This document shows positions 1 through 14,500 of a stretch of 64,000 nt of DNA, piece after piece (the stretch's first letter is position 1; the number at the start of each line of letters is the position of its first letter). The notes under the pieces are model-generated. The model was given only the letters and a program-made list of their open reading frames with translations. It was not told the origin of the DNA and ran no database searches. Where the stretch lies: contig CM041538.1 of the NCBI GenBank assembly GCA_023238725.1, forward strand, positions 9,980,880 through 10,044,879. The letters run 5' to 3'. The DNA is from Scortum barcoo. Lineage: Eukaryota; Chordata; Actinopteri; Centrarchiformes; Terapontidae. The position numbers were made by a program, and so were the translations under genes.

Positions 1-2273
1 AAGTCATATACAAACTTGCTGGTTGTGTTTTGTGTGTGTGAAGAAATATCGGAGTATCACCAAAGTCTGAGGACCATAATTGTCTTTTAAAAAAGTGTTT
101 TAATATTGTTATTTTTCTCAAACGTATAAATGTATTGTTTTGGTATAGTTATACAAATAATGAGTGATACATTTTCACAGTTGTGGTAAACATTAGGATC
201 CAAAGGGTACTCAAACACGCACTACTTCAAAGACTAACCAGGGTCCAAAACTTACCGCCTCTAATTGTATGACAGCAAGTCCCACTTTGAGCTTAAACTT
301 CCCTCATGTTGTAATTAATCAGGGAGAACATGAAAGAGGACAAAAGGCTGACAGAGCAGTACGGAAAGAGGAAAGGTCAGGTAGCAGAGACAGAGTGGAG
401 AGACACACGCAGTTATGCTGGTGTACAGCTGGGCAAATGTCGTCAGAGACTGGGAGAGAAGAAACTAACTGGGGAAGAAGGGTGAGGAGTTCAACAAGGA
501 AACATAAATATTTGATTGAAGCCAGATTGACAGGGGAACAAAGGGCACAGAAAGCATTGGCGAGAAAAATGTCCCTTTCCCACAGAGCTGAGAGGGGTGC
601 TGGGTCACTCTGACCTTCTTTACGTACTATGTGTCTGTTCTGTGTCTAAATCAGAACCAAGTACTGCATGTACAGAAAGCAAGAAATTAGACCTTACTGA
701 ATCAGTCTGAACAAGAACAGGTAATGTTTTATGCTTAAAACTTAACTTTGATGATGAGGGTGTTATGAATATGTGAAGTATATAAAGGGTTATATGTGAC
801 ACCATGAGCGTACATGCAGGCAAGTACTTTATGTGCCTTTACTGAAGCCTCACAGAATCTTTATTACAGCAGGAAACATATGCAGCTTTAAATGTGTTGC
901 TAAATGTAAAAAATGTATTGTACCTTTATTGACCAAATATTCTCTTTATGTATCAATGGATAAAACCATGATGTGTAAGATAAGATGAGTAACTTGTAGT
1001 GAGAATTATCATGACTCTGCAGCTCTACTGACCATTTTATCATCTTTCAGCTGATTATTTTGGCTCTACGGTCCACAACTTTACTGTTCTGGTTTTCTCT
1101 CTATGCTTTTTGATTTCTCTATCCCTCTTTCTTTCTGGAGGTGCTACCTCCACAGCACCAACCATAGACAGATAAAATTCCCGTCCAGCTTGTGAACATT
1201 CAATTGTCGCAAATTTAGCAGTTAAAGAGCCCGAAATTTCCTTCAGGATCTCTTGGAGACAAAAGTTGATGATGATGGTAACTTAACAACCAAAGCATCC
1301 ATCATACTTCTTTTGTGTTTATTTCCTGTTCCAATGCCCTCTTATTCTATCTATTTCTATTTGTCTCTGTGTGTGAATGTTTGATTGATGAGATAGATCC
1401 AATTTTTTTTTTTTACAAAAACACACATTTCCATTTAATCCACAGCAAAGGTCCCATGTGTTGATTATGTATGAAATAAAGGTCTACATTTTAAATAGTC
1501 TTGTGGACAACTCACGATCACAGATCATTTTTCAGTTAATGAAATAAATGTAAGAGCCTGTATCTAATACATACAGTCATGCATAGGAGACACATGATGG
1601 CATGTTAATTACAACAAACAATACATTTAAACGTATAGACATTCAAGTCAAAGAATCTCCCATCAAACTACACAAGGGTATTTTGAGTTGTCTCAAAAAA
1701 CTTTCAGGTGTCACTGTGTAAATCAACTACATGTGGAATCACACACACAAAAGACTACATCTGAAACCATACCCCCCAGGCAAAAGAAAAAAAATCATTC
1801 TTCATTGTCCTAGAGTACAAGTAAACATCCAAACTTTGAGTCATTGACCTTGCAGAGGTCTGCAGCTGGCTAAATGATCTTGGCTGTTATGGTGTGACCC
1901 AAGAGTCCAATATTCACCTATCAAAGGCTTTTAGAAACTATTTTTAAATTACGACTCAAGACCTTCCAAACACTTGTCCAGCATATGGGGCCTCTGAGGC
2001 ACCTGTCATCACAATAAAACAATTTTAGTCTGTTAAAACGCATCAACAGAAAACAAACATTTCTGTATTTCTGTGTCTTGGGAGCAGAGCGATCCCGCAG
2101 CCAAGAACATAAATTTCTTTCTTTTTACTCCTGCTGTGCCTCGAAGCCTGGCGCAGTGCCGAGGCTGTGCCCTTTTTCTTTACCGACACTCTGGGACCTA
2201 ACAAGAATGCAGCCTTCCTCTCTGACAAGGCTGATATTACATGTATTTCATGTTTTCACTGCTACTCATCTGA
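1..2273. other. Downstream flank of gtpbp3; probable 3' UTR plus intergenic DNA
   Basis: I recognise no coding sequence on either strand. The gtpbp3 3' UTR must lie immediately below 2274. Possible minus-strand AATAAA signals (read as tttatt on plus) are at 1318-1323 and 860-865, and an ATTAAA variant is at 1434-1439. Plus-strand AATAAA-like words near 1470, 1540 and 2014 could instead end a convergent gene. I cannot choose between these. Confidence 0.4.
1318..1323 (-). terminator. Candidate gtpbp3 poly(A) signal
   Basis: Minus-strand AATAAA about 950 bases past the gtpbp3 stop. This A+T-rich region holds several such hexamers by chance, so the assignment is weak. Confidence 0.25.
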
Positions 2274-2505
2274 CTATTTTCCAATGCAGAAGTCTTTGAA
2301 GATGATATCCAGGATCTCCTCCGCCCCGACCCGTCCAGTGATCCGGCCCAGGCTGGTGAGAGCCAACCGGACGCCCTCTGCTGCCAAGGCGAGGTCGATG
2401 TCGCGGTATCGCTGGTACTGAGCCAGCGCTGCGAAACACTGCTGCAGGTGGGCCCTGTGGCGCGCCTGGGTCAGGGTGGGGGCACCAGACAGAGGGTCGC
2501 CACAC
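2274..2505 (-). CDS. gtpbp3: gtpbp3 last coding exon 11 (residues 440-516)
   Basis: Encodes LCGDPLSGAPTLTQARHRAH and a helical C-terminus ending in FCIGK, then TAG at 2276-2274. The cysteine of the terminal C-x-G-K motif is needed for modification in MnmE. Acceptor gtttag|GTGTGG. Confidence 0.96.
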
Positions 2506-5500
2506 CTAAACGGGAAGTTAGGGAACAAAATGAGGCAAAACCAGCCAAAACCAACCAAAACCAGGCCAAAAAAACAAAAACAAACATAAGGGCGCAAAAA
2601 AAGATTCTGTTTTTGTTTTTATTTTATTTAAAGCTCCTGAGGGTAGGATTTGAAAATGTGTCACTTTAGGGATTCCTTAAGGTAGTATATTTTGTGTTTA
2701 CATTTTGTTTAAGTTAAAAACATGCCCACAGTGCAAAAACATATGTGAGGCTAATTATAGAAATATAATGTTTTTTGGATAGAAAAGTTTGATGTACTTT
2801 AAGAAACTTATCATTTCATGTTTTACAGTGTTAATGCCACCCATTTTGTTGCAGTGATGGATTTACCTAGAACATTTCTTGACAACAGGGCAGATGCAAT
2901 TTTGGGTTATTTAAAGACATTCTGGAGGCATAATCATAATCATAAATAGACTGATGTTTATTCATACTGACATAAATCTTGGTTTGTATAGATCCCGCAG
3001 AAGAAATCAATCTTTCTTTTAAAACAGTTTGATGATATCTGAACTCAGCAGCCAAACAGATACACCCTCCCTTCAGTGCTCGTTCAAACTCGTTGGTATT
3101 TGTTGACGTGGGACTGAGGATGGGCTGGTGGCTCAGTTTGTCTCCCAATTACAGAGTCACAGTCGTCTATGAAGACACGCCAGTCTTTTTTCCAGCACAC
3201 ACACAGAACGGACACCAAGTGGACTGTGGGTAAATACTTACTGAATTACTGAAAGAGTATAGTGGATTTGCACACTATACCTTGAAATCAAATTACACAC
3301 GTGGTCTTACACAACAAAACTTTACAAACATTAGCAACTCACAGAGTCTTGACACTGCTGTGCAGCACTGTGAGGAAGTTCTGCACTCCTTCATTTGAGA
3401 GGCAAGAGATCAGACAAACAGGAGGGAGTCCAGAGATCCGCCTCAGCTCCTCGTCCAGCTTCTGCCTCTTCTCCTGAGGCAACAGGTCAGTTTTATTCAG
3501 CACCAGCAGAAACCTGTCTTCAGGAAATACTGTGGGGAGAAAGGAAGAGAGAAAGAATATTGATCAATACAAATTACTCAGCTATTACTCCCTCAAGCAC
3601 AGAGATTTCCATTTGATTAGTCTTGATGACTTGACTCTCTTTCCAGCCTGCACACTCTGAATCACTGCTTAAGGGGTAAGAAGTACTTGAATTACACCGT
3701 GGCTGTTTAATAATGCAGTTTGGTGCCACAATAAACTGCATTCTCAAGCTAAAAAGCAAAACACTGAGATATTTAATTTCAAGTCATATGTAATGCTACT
3801 TCAACAAGCTGCTTAATGGGGAAAATGACTTTTACTATTGTGTTTGAAATGCAAAAAACAAAATACAGCTGCAGTTGTCACTGAGGGGCAGGAGCAAATA
3901 AAGTCTCGATATCACACCTGTCTCAGGCTGTTCCTGGGGGGGCAGGACACTCCTGAGGTGTCCCTGAAGGAAGGCTGCAGCTTCCTGAGTATCAGAAGGG
4001 AGATGAGCACAGTCCACGACCACCAGAGTCAGATCTGCCTGCTCCACCCTGAAAAAAAAGAGTGTGATACCGACTTTTGACCTGGAATTATTCACATGAT
4101 CACAAGGCTCAAGAATTTTGTGCTTTTTTCCCCCCAATCTTAAATTCACATTCTATGGATTAAATGGCACCAATCAAGACACCGTAGATTGGTATATTGA
4201 TGAGCGTAAAGATATCATGTTATTAGACTAGATATCTCCCACCCTTTTCCTGTCTGACGTGACATAGTTCAGTGACTTAGTGAGTGAAACTCATTTGATT
4301 GTCCTGGGTAAATAAACACACATCAATACAGAACAATATATGATAACACATAATGGGCAGATTGCCATTAAATTTTGTAACCACATTACTCATTATTTTG
4401 GTGATCATGTGACTTTCCATCTAGTGCCACCATCAGGTCAAAATTCTGATTTATCTACTACTTTGATTTATGGCAAAATAATTGCACTGCAATCCCATAA
4501 GCCTCAGTTGTACTTTGTGTTTAATAGTAATTAACAAATGTTAGCATGCTACAATGAAAAACTAACTTTATACTGTCTAATCATCAAGCTCAGCATTAGA
4601 GAGCGAGGCCATAGAAATGGAAAAGATGTCACTGGGAGTAGTTAAAGAATGCATTAAGATTTTCTGATGGCTAGTGCTCTATTATAACAGAAACAGAAAT
4701 ACTGTGATACTGTACACAACATTTTCCAGTGTCTGCAGCAGCTACAGGTTATACACCGATAAGATACAGAGCAGAGGCTTGGATCTCTGCTGTTTTGCTG
4801 CAGAAGCATTACAGTGTGCCTCACAAAAACTGTGAAAAAACTGTAGAGAATTTTTTATCTCAATTCATCTTTATAGTATTCACTTGAAATACTTCAGGCA
4901 CCTTGGTCCCACAGTGAGGTGGTAGCAGCAACAGCGGATGCTTGTACTTACCACGTCCTTCCTGTAGTGACCCAGGTCACGAGCCTCTGACCTGCTCCCT
5001 GCACAGAAAGTTCCCTATTGAGCACAAACTGCCCACCCTTCCTATAGAGCCACCAGGTCGCCCAAATAACTTACAGAAAGTAAATAACAGAAAGTTTACA
5101 CTGAAAATGGTATTCTTGTAGTCACATCTGCATCTGGATTTTCATGCATATTTTTCATCAGATTTTCTTGCGGTGAGAGTCACCAAACAATACTAACTAA
5201 CAGTCATGATTTTGTAAATGTGTGTATTTAGTGAAACACATGTAAAATAGTATTCTTCCAGACTGAAAAGGTGCGATGTGTTCCGTCTTCTACCACTTCA
5301 CAAATTCTATTGCCATTGGTCTCAATGTACTTGTAGTGATTTAACACCTAATGTCAGTTGCTTTATCCCCCTGTCAAGTGCATAAGTACTTGAGGAAACA
5401 ATTAGTTTTTCTGGCATGAAAATGGACCTATTTTAAACTGAATATTTTGTGGGGTTTTTTCCCACTCTTTAATAGTTTAAGTTCTAAAGTTCTGTATTTG

Positions 5501-8500
5501 AAGTCAGTCAGTCAACTGTCAGGCGTGTCAGCAACACACTTTATTGGTTAAACACTTAAATACATAGAAAACATTACTTTACTTTTAGATTGTTGTATTT
5601 AGCGTACATCCTTTCCTACTATGATATGTCATACAACATACAAATTGGATACTTTACTTTTACCTATAAATGAATGAATAATAAATGTGGGGTTGTGTTG
5701 TCAGGCCCACCCTTTTCCCTCCTCATCTATAAACCTAAACTCATGTGAGACAACGTGTCACTGTTCATATCTGTGTATAAACGCTGATTTAACAGTATGT
5801 GCATACGTCTGTTTGCCCGTTTGTATATGACAAAGCAGCGATGACGAGTGCTCCAAGTACTGCTATTCTTCCCTCGCATAAACAGTGGAAGCAGCTGTCA
5901 GTGAATGGCCACATATATCCATTCTCAACACCACACATGAAGAATGTCTTAATAATGAATAGTCCACTGCAAGGAAAGGAGGCTCTTCATTATGCAACCT
6001 CCTGAGAGTGTTTGTTCCATGTATTTATAACTACTGGCTCAGCAATAATATAAACTGCAGCGCTAACACGGACATTACAAATATATAACATGATGTGGAG
6101 GGGGAAAAGTAATGACTTATATCTTCCCTTCTTTGTTTTCAAGGACATATTCCACTGATTCCCTGGCTAGTTTGTTCTGTGTTATATTACACACATGTGA
6201 AGCAACTGAAGCAGCTGCCTACATGTACACAACACATGTACTCTACATGTTCCACTATCCTGTAACCGAAGCCAAACGTTCCTAATACCGACTTCTCATG
6301 ACTTCTGGTCTGTATAGGCAGGAAAACCGAGCCAAGTGACATTTTTCTTATACTAGGGAAAACAACAATTAAACAATGAGCCTCTCAAAATACAATTAAA
6401 GTATCCATGGGTTTTTGAAAAAAGAGATGCAAATACATCATTCTTTTGCATGTATAATTGAACGAAAATTTCTATAAAGTATATACAGAAGTGGGCATCG
6501 GAATAAACATATGTGATGTGTATATGACTATGTATAGCTGTGTTTGTATGTATTTGTATATCAATCTACCATATGCCCTATATTGAACTCTTTAAAGTAC
6601 AGGAAGCCTTTTTAAAAATAATCCCTTTTTGATTTTTCTTTCTTTTTACTTTCTCTTCTGTAATGTGTTGTTTTCAGCTGGTGGCATTATTATTCTGTCC
6701 CTTTATTTGTGTGTGCATATAAAATAAAATGAACTTCTTGAGGTATTTAAAATAAAGGGGATTCTTCTCTCTACCTCTCCCTGGCTCGGCGGACCCCCTC
6801 TCTCTCCACCAGGTCCGGGCTGTCTCTTAGGCCGGCTGTGTCGCTCAAGAGGACAGGGAATCCACCGATGTCCAGTGCCGTCTCTACGACGTCCCTGGTG
6901 GTGCCAGCGATGGGAGACACGATGGCTGCAGGTCTCTGACCTGGATACAAAAAGATCAAGTTGACAGTATTCTATATTTTTCCTTACAGTCAACAAATCC
7001 CATGAAGAGACCAAAAACCAACAATGTGTTAGTTCACATTATATTGTGTTTTTTGTGCACATTAACTGATGTATGCCGGGAAGGACTGTGATGATTAAAT
7101 ACTAGCCTTCATATCAACTATTTCTGACATCAGTAACACTGGACTTATCTGTCTCATTTAGAAAACTAAAGTTCTGCACAGTCCAAAAAACAATACAAGA
7201 CATTGTCAGTCATCCTTTCTTTATTCTTTATTCAGGAGCTTCGTGGTGTCGTCATCCCCTCGTATCCCACGTCAAATAACACTGCAAGCTTATTATTACT
7301 TGTGCTGACTGGGTGTGAGCCCAGACCACGGGGAAGACTAATCAGAAGAGGAAACGACAACAGGATCTAATTTCAAGTTTGATAAATGCGTCTGTTATTC
7401 TGATAGGAAGTAGTGAGGAGACCTTGCCAAGCCTCTTCTCGGGGTAGTTTATATAAGATGATTCTAAACGATTAGAGGATACAATATCCTAAACAAACCA
7501 TGCATGAGGGTTTCATTAGGTTGACACCAAATGTGGCTAATGCATATATATAGTATATATAAATGGGATTCTTATATTGTATTTCATGTTTGCCAAGACC
7601 AGAAGCTACTGTTCACAGATGGTGTGGTGATTCTTGCACTATGAAAAGTTTTTTTTTTTTTTACTTTCCTGTCTTTCACGTGAAAATGTTGACTCCCCCG
7701 ACAAACAGGTGAAAAAAAAAACAACCTCATTGCAAGATTGATTAGTAACTGAGTAGCTGGATTTTGCATCAACACAGTGCGAAGAAATGAGGAACTTTCA
7801 TCATGAGAACTGGGAAAAAGTCCATCTGCAGAGGAAGATTTTGTAATTTGATGATGATGGACTGACTGACGGACCTTGCAGAGAAATCGTTTGGTCAACT
7901 TTGACACGAAGAAGAATGACGTCTGATGAAAATAACACCTCTTACATTTTATTCATAAACTGAAACTAAAGTTAAAGGTCACTGTATATTCTCTCCGGCT
8001 GTGTTACTTCAAAGTCTGTTTTTAATTCCAAGTCTCCCCAAAAAAAATCCTGTCCTGTCAAGAAAATATATTTCTCTCTCTTTCACATGGAGCACAGATT
8101 TGCATTTTAATGAATAATACATGTTTAAAAAAAGTCCATGCTGCTTATAGTATAACAGATGCTGTTTTCTCCCGAACTATGGCTGATAGCGGTATGATTC
8201 AACAGTAACATCTGTATTTAAATGCATTTAGAAGGTAGCATGTCACATTTTAATCTTAATTCCTCCACTATATGTGTGTGTGTGTGCTGCTTTACTGGCT
8301 TTGCTTACAGAGTTTGTTAAGGAGACTACTTTTCCCTGCATTGGTGGATCCTGCGATGACCACCTGGACTCCGCCGCGTAGCCGCTCCCCCCTCCTCTCG
8401 TCCCTGAGGTGTCGCTCAATCTCAGCCTGCAGATCACACACTGATCTGCCCACTGGATAAAGACAGAGGAGGGAACAGGACGTGATGAAAGTTTCATGTT

Positions 8501-11500
8501 CAACTTCACTTTCATGGCCTTGTGAAAGGAATTTCTGTCCTTTGAAGGAAAAAGGCCTGTCCTCCGGTGTCTGACATGCTTCGCCTGCATGAAAAATGGG
8601 TCATGGACCTGTCTCTTTCCGCATGTGACTAAAGCGGAAAAATGCTTTTGACAATACAATGCATCAAAAATATGTCATTTGAAAGCTGAGAAGGAAAACA
8701 TAAACTTTTCAAGTATCTGACTCATGCACATGCAATTTAGGCAACTTAGGATAACTTGACAATGAACTTAAAAAAATGAAGTCACTTGCTGTCTGCAGGT
8801 GGCAATGGAAAAAAGTATATATGCCAGGTTTTCTAATTTTGCTAACAAGTCTATTATTATTTGCCACTCTGAGGCGTGAGCCCACATTCCGTGCCACCAA
8901 AACAAACAGTGGTTCCCAGGCTTTATTGTGTCAAAACTTCACAACATCTGAGGCTTCTGAAGAGCTCTGCCAGTACCAGACAGCAGGCGACAGACTCAGG
9001 GGGGACATCCCTTGCGCACACGTGCGCAGCACACAAACACAAACACACACACACACACAGTGAGCATGGGAAACCTGCACACAGTGAAAACAGTTGGACT
9101 GTACGGTGCTGCTGACAGCACTATTCCCGTGAGCAAAATGACAGGTTGGCTTTGAAGGTAAGACGAATGCCTGCACTGTTCCCCTGGCCTTCTCTCCACA
9201 CTTCCTAAAGGAAATTGTCTTTTGAGCAGTTTGATGCCTATGGCTTCTCCCTACAGTGCAGCACACACACACGATGGCCAGTTGACGATCCAAACAGGAA
9301 AGGCAGCCGGACCCCCCTCACACCCGCCTGAACCCCCAAGGGATGACTGCTCTGTTATTTTTCTCCAGCACTGAAGACAAAGTGTATACGTACCTTGGTT
9401 TAAGACCCCATCCTCAATGAGCTCATCCTCACTGAAGTCTATGAAGGCCTCAACGTGAGCCAGACACTGTGCAACATACAAAAGAGAAAGGAGAGAATGG
9501 ACAAGGCTGAAATCAGTATGTAAAAAAACAAAGGCGGCCTCAGACCACGTAATTAAGACACTGAAACCTGAAGACATCTGAATTATAGTTGGGGGGGTCT
9601 CAAAAATTAGGCTAATTATTTTCTATTTAAGCAGTAAAGTTTGCTTGCTTGTTGCTGAAATGTTGAAAAGTGAGCCTAAACAGGCAGCTAATGTACAGTA
9701 CAGTTCATGTTTATATGTTTCAGTAACATGTCCTTTCTTCATGGCATACAGAATGTGATCATTTTCATTGCTAAATAATTTGTTTATTACTTAGTAAGGT
9801 TAACAGCTTAAATATTTAGTCTATAAAATGCATCTGATCTGCTAGTAGATGAATAGTTTCATATTTTATTTTCTGTTTTGATTTTCTCCACAGATAGGGA
9901 AATTAAATTACATTTCAGGCTTTTATTTTGTTTTTTTCACCCAGCGTTCACCCAAACATTTGTATACATGTACTCTAGACACTAAAATTTCAAATTCAAA
10001 TGGCTTCCTCTAGTCTTTTTCCAGGACTAATACTTGATGTCACTGCCACATTTTTTAGATCAATATCAGAAAATAGAAACAGAGGTGGAACAGCCTCAGT
10101 TTTTCCACCACAGCACAGATCAGTATCTTGATTGACACTGCAGAACATAAACACAATAGTAGTATAGATGCACAAAAACAGGAAGCGTCAGGTTCCCATA
10201 CTTTAATCCATTCACAGAAGTGGGAAGCCAACGGTTAAAAAAACTGCATTGTTTGGATGTAAAATGAGGGTTTGACCCCTCGCATCATACAGATGGTATA
10301 CCTCTGATTCATTGGATTCCCAGAATTCTGAGGCCAAAATAAAGGCACGTTTGAATTGCTTCTAGGAATCGACCAATGAAAGTTGCAGACAAGCAAAAAC
10401 AGAGCTTCTCAAGGGACATCACCTGGACCGGATGGTAAGATCTGGTGCCAAAGTGTTGACAAATCAACAGCCTATATTCTTCAAAACATTTCGTAGTAGA
10501 GGAGGGTTTGGCCTGCGTCCATTAAGTCGAAATGTTCATCTACAGTCAGTGACCTGCTTTTTGTGACGTCCCCACCGCGATAAGAAAGGAAAACTCAACC
10601 TCTGTCAGGATTAGACAGAATCGCATGGACATATATGCTGCCATATCAGGGTGAAAAAAATGATCAAGCTTATCTAAGAGTCTTATGAATGAACACAAAA
10701 CTACAGCGTACAACACGTCAGGTGTGTTTCTCAGACTTATATATAAAAAGTTAACATTGAATAGAGATTCGGCTTTAGAGAGAAGACAAGTTGCTCTTTT
10801 CTTCCCTAGAAGTTTGATTGTATGAAGTTTCTCAACTTTTCGGACAGCTGTATGGACAAAGTAATTTCATTCAAAACAGGGCGTCCTGACAGACAAAATG
10901 GATGAGGCACATGTCACATAATCTGGACCCTTTGCTGCATTTTTTCCCCTCATTTCCTGTCTGCCTCTATACTGTCCACTAACAAAATGAGGCGAGAAAA
11001 ATCTGACATGTCAGCACTTATGTTCTGTTCTTCCCCCACTCTGATTTATGTGAACTTCAAGACTCAACTTTCTTCCCCTTATTTATACATATGGTATACA
11101 GTACAGGATACTAGATAGATAAGACAAACAATAAGGCAGCACAAAATATATCAATATCTTTACTGTGTCCCTGTCTTGGCATATATACACCGATTGTACT
11201 AGCAATAATTAATCTTGAAACCACTCAAAACAACACAAAGTCAGAGATGTTCTGAGAGGGAAAAACATTAAACAGTTGTCATCACTTCACAAGTACATCA
11301 AGTACTTTTTCAAAACCTTCTTGTTCTTAAAAAGTGAGAAATCAAAAAAACAGATGTGTCCTTGACTCCTTACAAGCCACTTTCCTCAGGAAAGTCCAAA
11401 TTAACAGCTCAACCATGCCTCTCAGTGAAACTGGCTCAGGTCTGATGCCAAAACAGTGCAGGATTACACAAAACAATCTCAAAGATTTTCTACACAGAGT

Positions 11501-14500
11501 CACAGTGTGGACCAGAGGAAATGTTGTGGTCACTGACCTGATCCCCTCAGCCACTTCAACCATCACATAATGGTGATAACAACAACATAGGAACTGTCTT
11601 AACAAATTAGTGGTTCTGTGAATCGGATACTATGGTTGTGAAAAAACTTACTCTCATCTGCTGGAAAAAGTATCAAATACCAACATCAGCCTTAACTCTA
11701 TGATTATATTATATTATTAATCAATTACAACCCATTTATTTTAAATAGTTAGGTTGGATAAAAAGGGTAATGTACCTCACACAAAATCATATTTTAGTCT
11801 CATCACATTTTTATTTTTAAAATATTTCTACAAGTGCCTTATTTACTAAAGAGAAATAAGTAACAATAATTTGGCAATAACACACACAATAATTTGTGTT
11901 ATCTTAATCTTATCTTATGTTACCAGGATAGGTTTCTCCTCTCTTAATTATTATTCCGTTTGACTCAGTTTTTTCCAATCCCAGTTTCAAAGTAAGATAA
12001 ATATCTACATGTGCCTTACACATTAGTATTTTGATTCCAAATATTGAATAGAGTCATGTGTGCTACACGTACTACAGCGGCATGAAAACAGGAAGCCTCG
12101 TATTCTCATAAATGAATCCATCAACAGTATGCTGAAAGTGCAGCTGTACAGATCCAACAAAAAGAGGGAAAAAAAGAAAGCACTGTCTTGGGTGTTAAAC
12201 TACTGAGGCCTGACCCACAGCACAGTACAGACAGGTTCTTTCCAAAACACTGAGAACACGGAGAAATGTTGGACAGGAACAGGGACTGAGTCTTTCCAGG
12301 GAGAATGCAGCTCGTTTCTGCTGTCAAGCTAAAGCAAATTTAAATACAACATTTCCCGATTCACCTGTCACTTCAGAGACCAGGCTTAGTTGAGTCACTG
12401 CAAGCACAGTGTCTGAAACAAACTGTTCACTGTGTTGGAGATGACCAATCAATGTGTAGAAACTGGAGGATCATTACACACACAGGTTTGTACAGTACAG
12501 GTGAATTCAACTAAACATTTATAGCACTGAGGAAAGGGCACTCCAAACATCAATAATGTATACATTGTTTTTTATTTTATTATATATAGTGGGCAGGACA
12601 AAGTCTACTGCACACCTTGTAGAATCGGAGACCAGTTCCTGTCACACATACTACAGCTCTCTCTTTAAGCCCATTCCTGATGGAAACATGTGTTTATGCT
12701 ACATTGTGGATGAAACCACTGTCTACTCCACCTCTTTCTGTATCATCGGTCAACCCACCCGTTTTAGTTTGTGACTCCAGTCCTGATAAAGGCGTCCAAG
12801 CTCTCCTGACATCTGTCTGAGAGCCTGTCTCCTTTGAGCCTCTGTCTCAGCATGGATCAGATCCCCGAGCCCCTCCACCTTTAGAAAGCATAGGAATGGT
12901 TATGATTGCCATGCATTTTTTAATTGGAATATATTGGTATTTGGAATACCTACATTTATTTGATTTAATATATATAAATATCTATATATTCTTTTGCACC
13001 TATGTTTTCATTCTGACTAAATGGATGACTCACACAACATTTTTCCATAACAGAATTTTATGAGCATGTGATGCTGTGTATAATATACAGCCACCTCCCC
13101 CTACTGTTAAGACAACATTTATTAATCTTAGCGCTGCAGCTCTGACGTCCAAGACAAACTGTCCAAGGATGAAAAAAGTAAATCTTATCTCTTTTTAACT
13201 AAAAGAATAATTTCCATTACTGAGAATTTCCTTAATGAGACTGAAAGACTGAAAGAAGCATGTTGATCATTTAAAGACACATTTTGCTTAATTGTAAAAA
13301 CACATTTGCAATGTCTATTAATAAAATAAACATTCAGTTTACTATACACTACTAAAATTACTTTGAGTCATAATATACTGTTAAATACATCCCCTTATTA
13401 ATGTGTAAAGCAGCATACTTGGCTGCTTTTTGGAAAAAAAACAAAACAAAACAAAATAAAAATCCTCAGCATCTACAGAGGCTCAGTAGCATTATTCATG
13501 CATAAACATTTGACAAACCAATATGTAAAAAGTGAACAAGAATGTAAAAGTGAACATTTTCACTGTTGACATTTCATGATCTTAAAGTCTCCGTTCAATT
13601 TTGACCCTGTATATTCCCCATTTATCCTGTAAAATTCATTCTGACAGGCTCTTGTTATGCACAGATCAGTCTCAGTGTCTTTACGTTCTCTTCTTGACCT
13701 ACCTCTGTTAAACCCAGTTTCCCTGCTTGAAAGGCTCTCCGCGTGAACTCTCCAGCTTCAGCAGGCCTCATGCCAGGCACGCTTCCTGAGAAACACGTGC
13801 ACAGACATAAACAGCATACAAACACCAAGAAGCGCATGAGGCACAAGGTGTGCATGCATCATGCACACACGCACACAAACAGAGGAGCATAAAACACAGG
13901 GTCAATGTGTCACTCAGGGTTCACTTAGAATGAAAAACAGGCACAACTGTGAAGGTTAAAGAGGTGACGTTTTCATTATTAATTTCGCAACCGTTTTTCA
14001 AATCTCATCAGGAGGAGACAATAGTGAGCACAGAACCATTTGGTGAATGGAGGTCATGATCCATTAACTGGAAAAATAATAAGCAAAATACAATGATTTA
14101 TATTGTGATCATCATCTCACCTGTCAATACCTTACACTTAGTTTAAAAAAATATAAGTTATTAGCAATGTCATGTGCAGCACAGCAATGTATTCCAATCT
14201 AACTCTTCCTGATAACAGAAATGTTGCAGAAAGCTCAACACCATTTAATGACTTATACAATACTGCCCTCTGGAAGGCCAGTGGGAGAACTGCTGCACAA
14301 TATCACTTATCAGTCACAGTAGGATTGCCACGCTTGCCAAGGCACATATTATAAGTATCTCAGAAACAGGAATGCATGTGTCACTTTTTCCCTTTTAAGT
14401 CACAGTGATGGAAAGCCATGTGACTCAGCCAGTTTATAATTTTTATGCAGGCTTACAGCTTGGGAAGAGAAGCGATATGAAGACACCCTGCAAAGTGACA

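Noticed and set aside
269..613. 114-codon plus-strand frame near the left edge
   Set aside because: Charged, unstructured, with no recognisable family and no splice or promoter support.
8243..8659. 138-codon minus-strand frame covering the gtpbp3 P-loop exon
   Set aside because: It is a different frame of the real exon 8309-8452. Only the frame giving GSTNAGKSS joins the neighbouring exons in phase.
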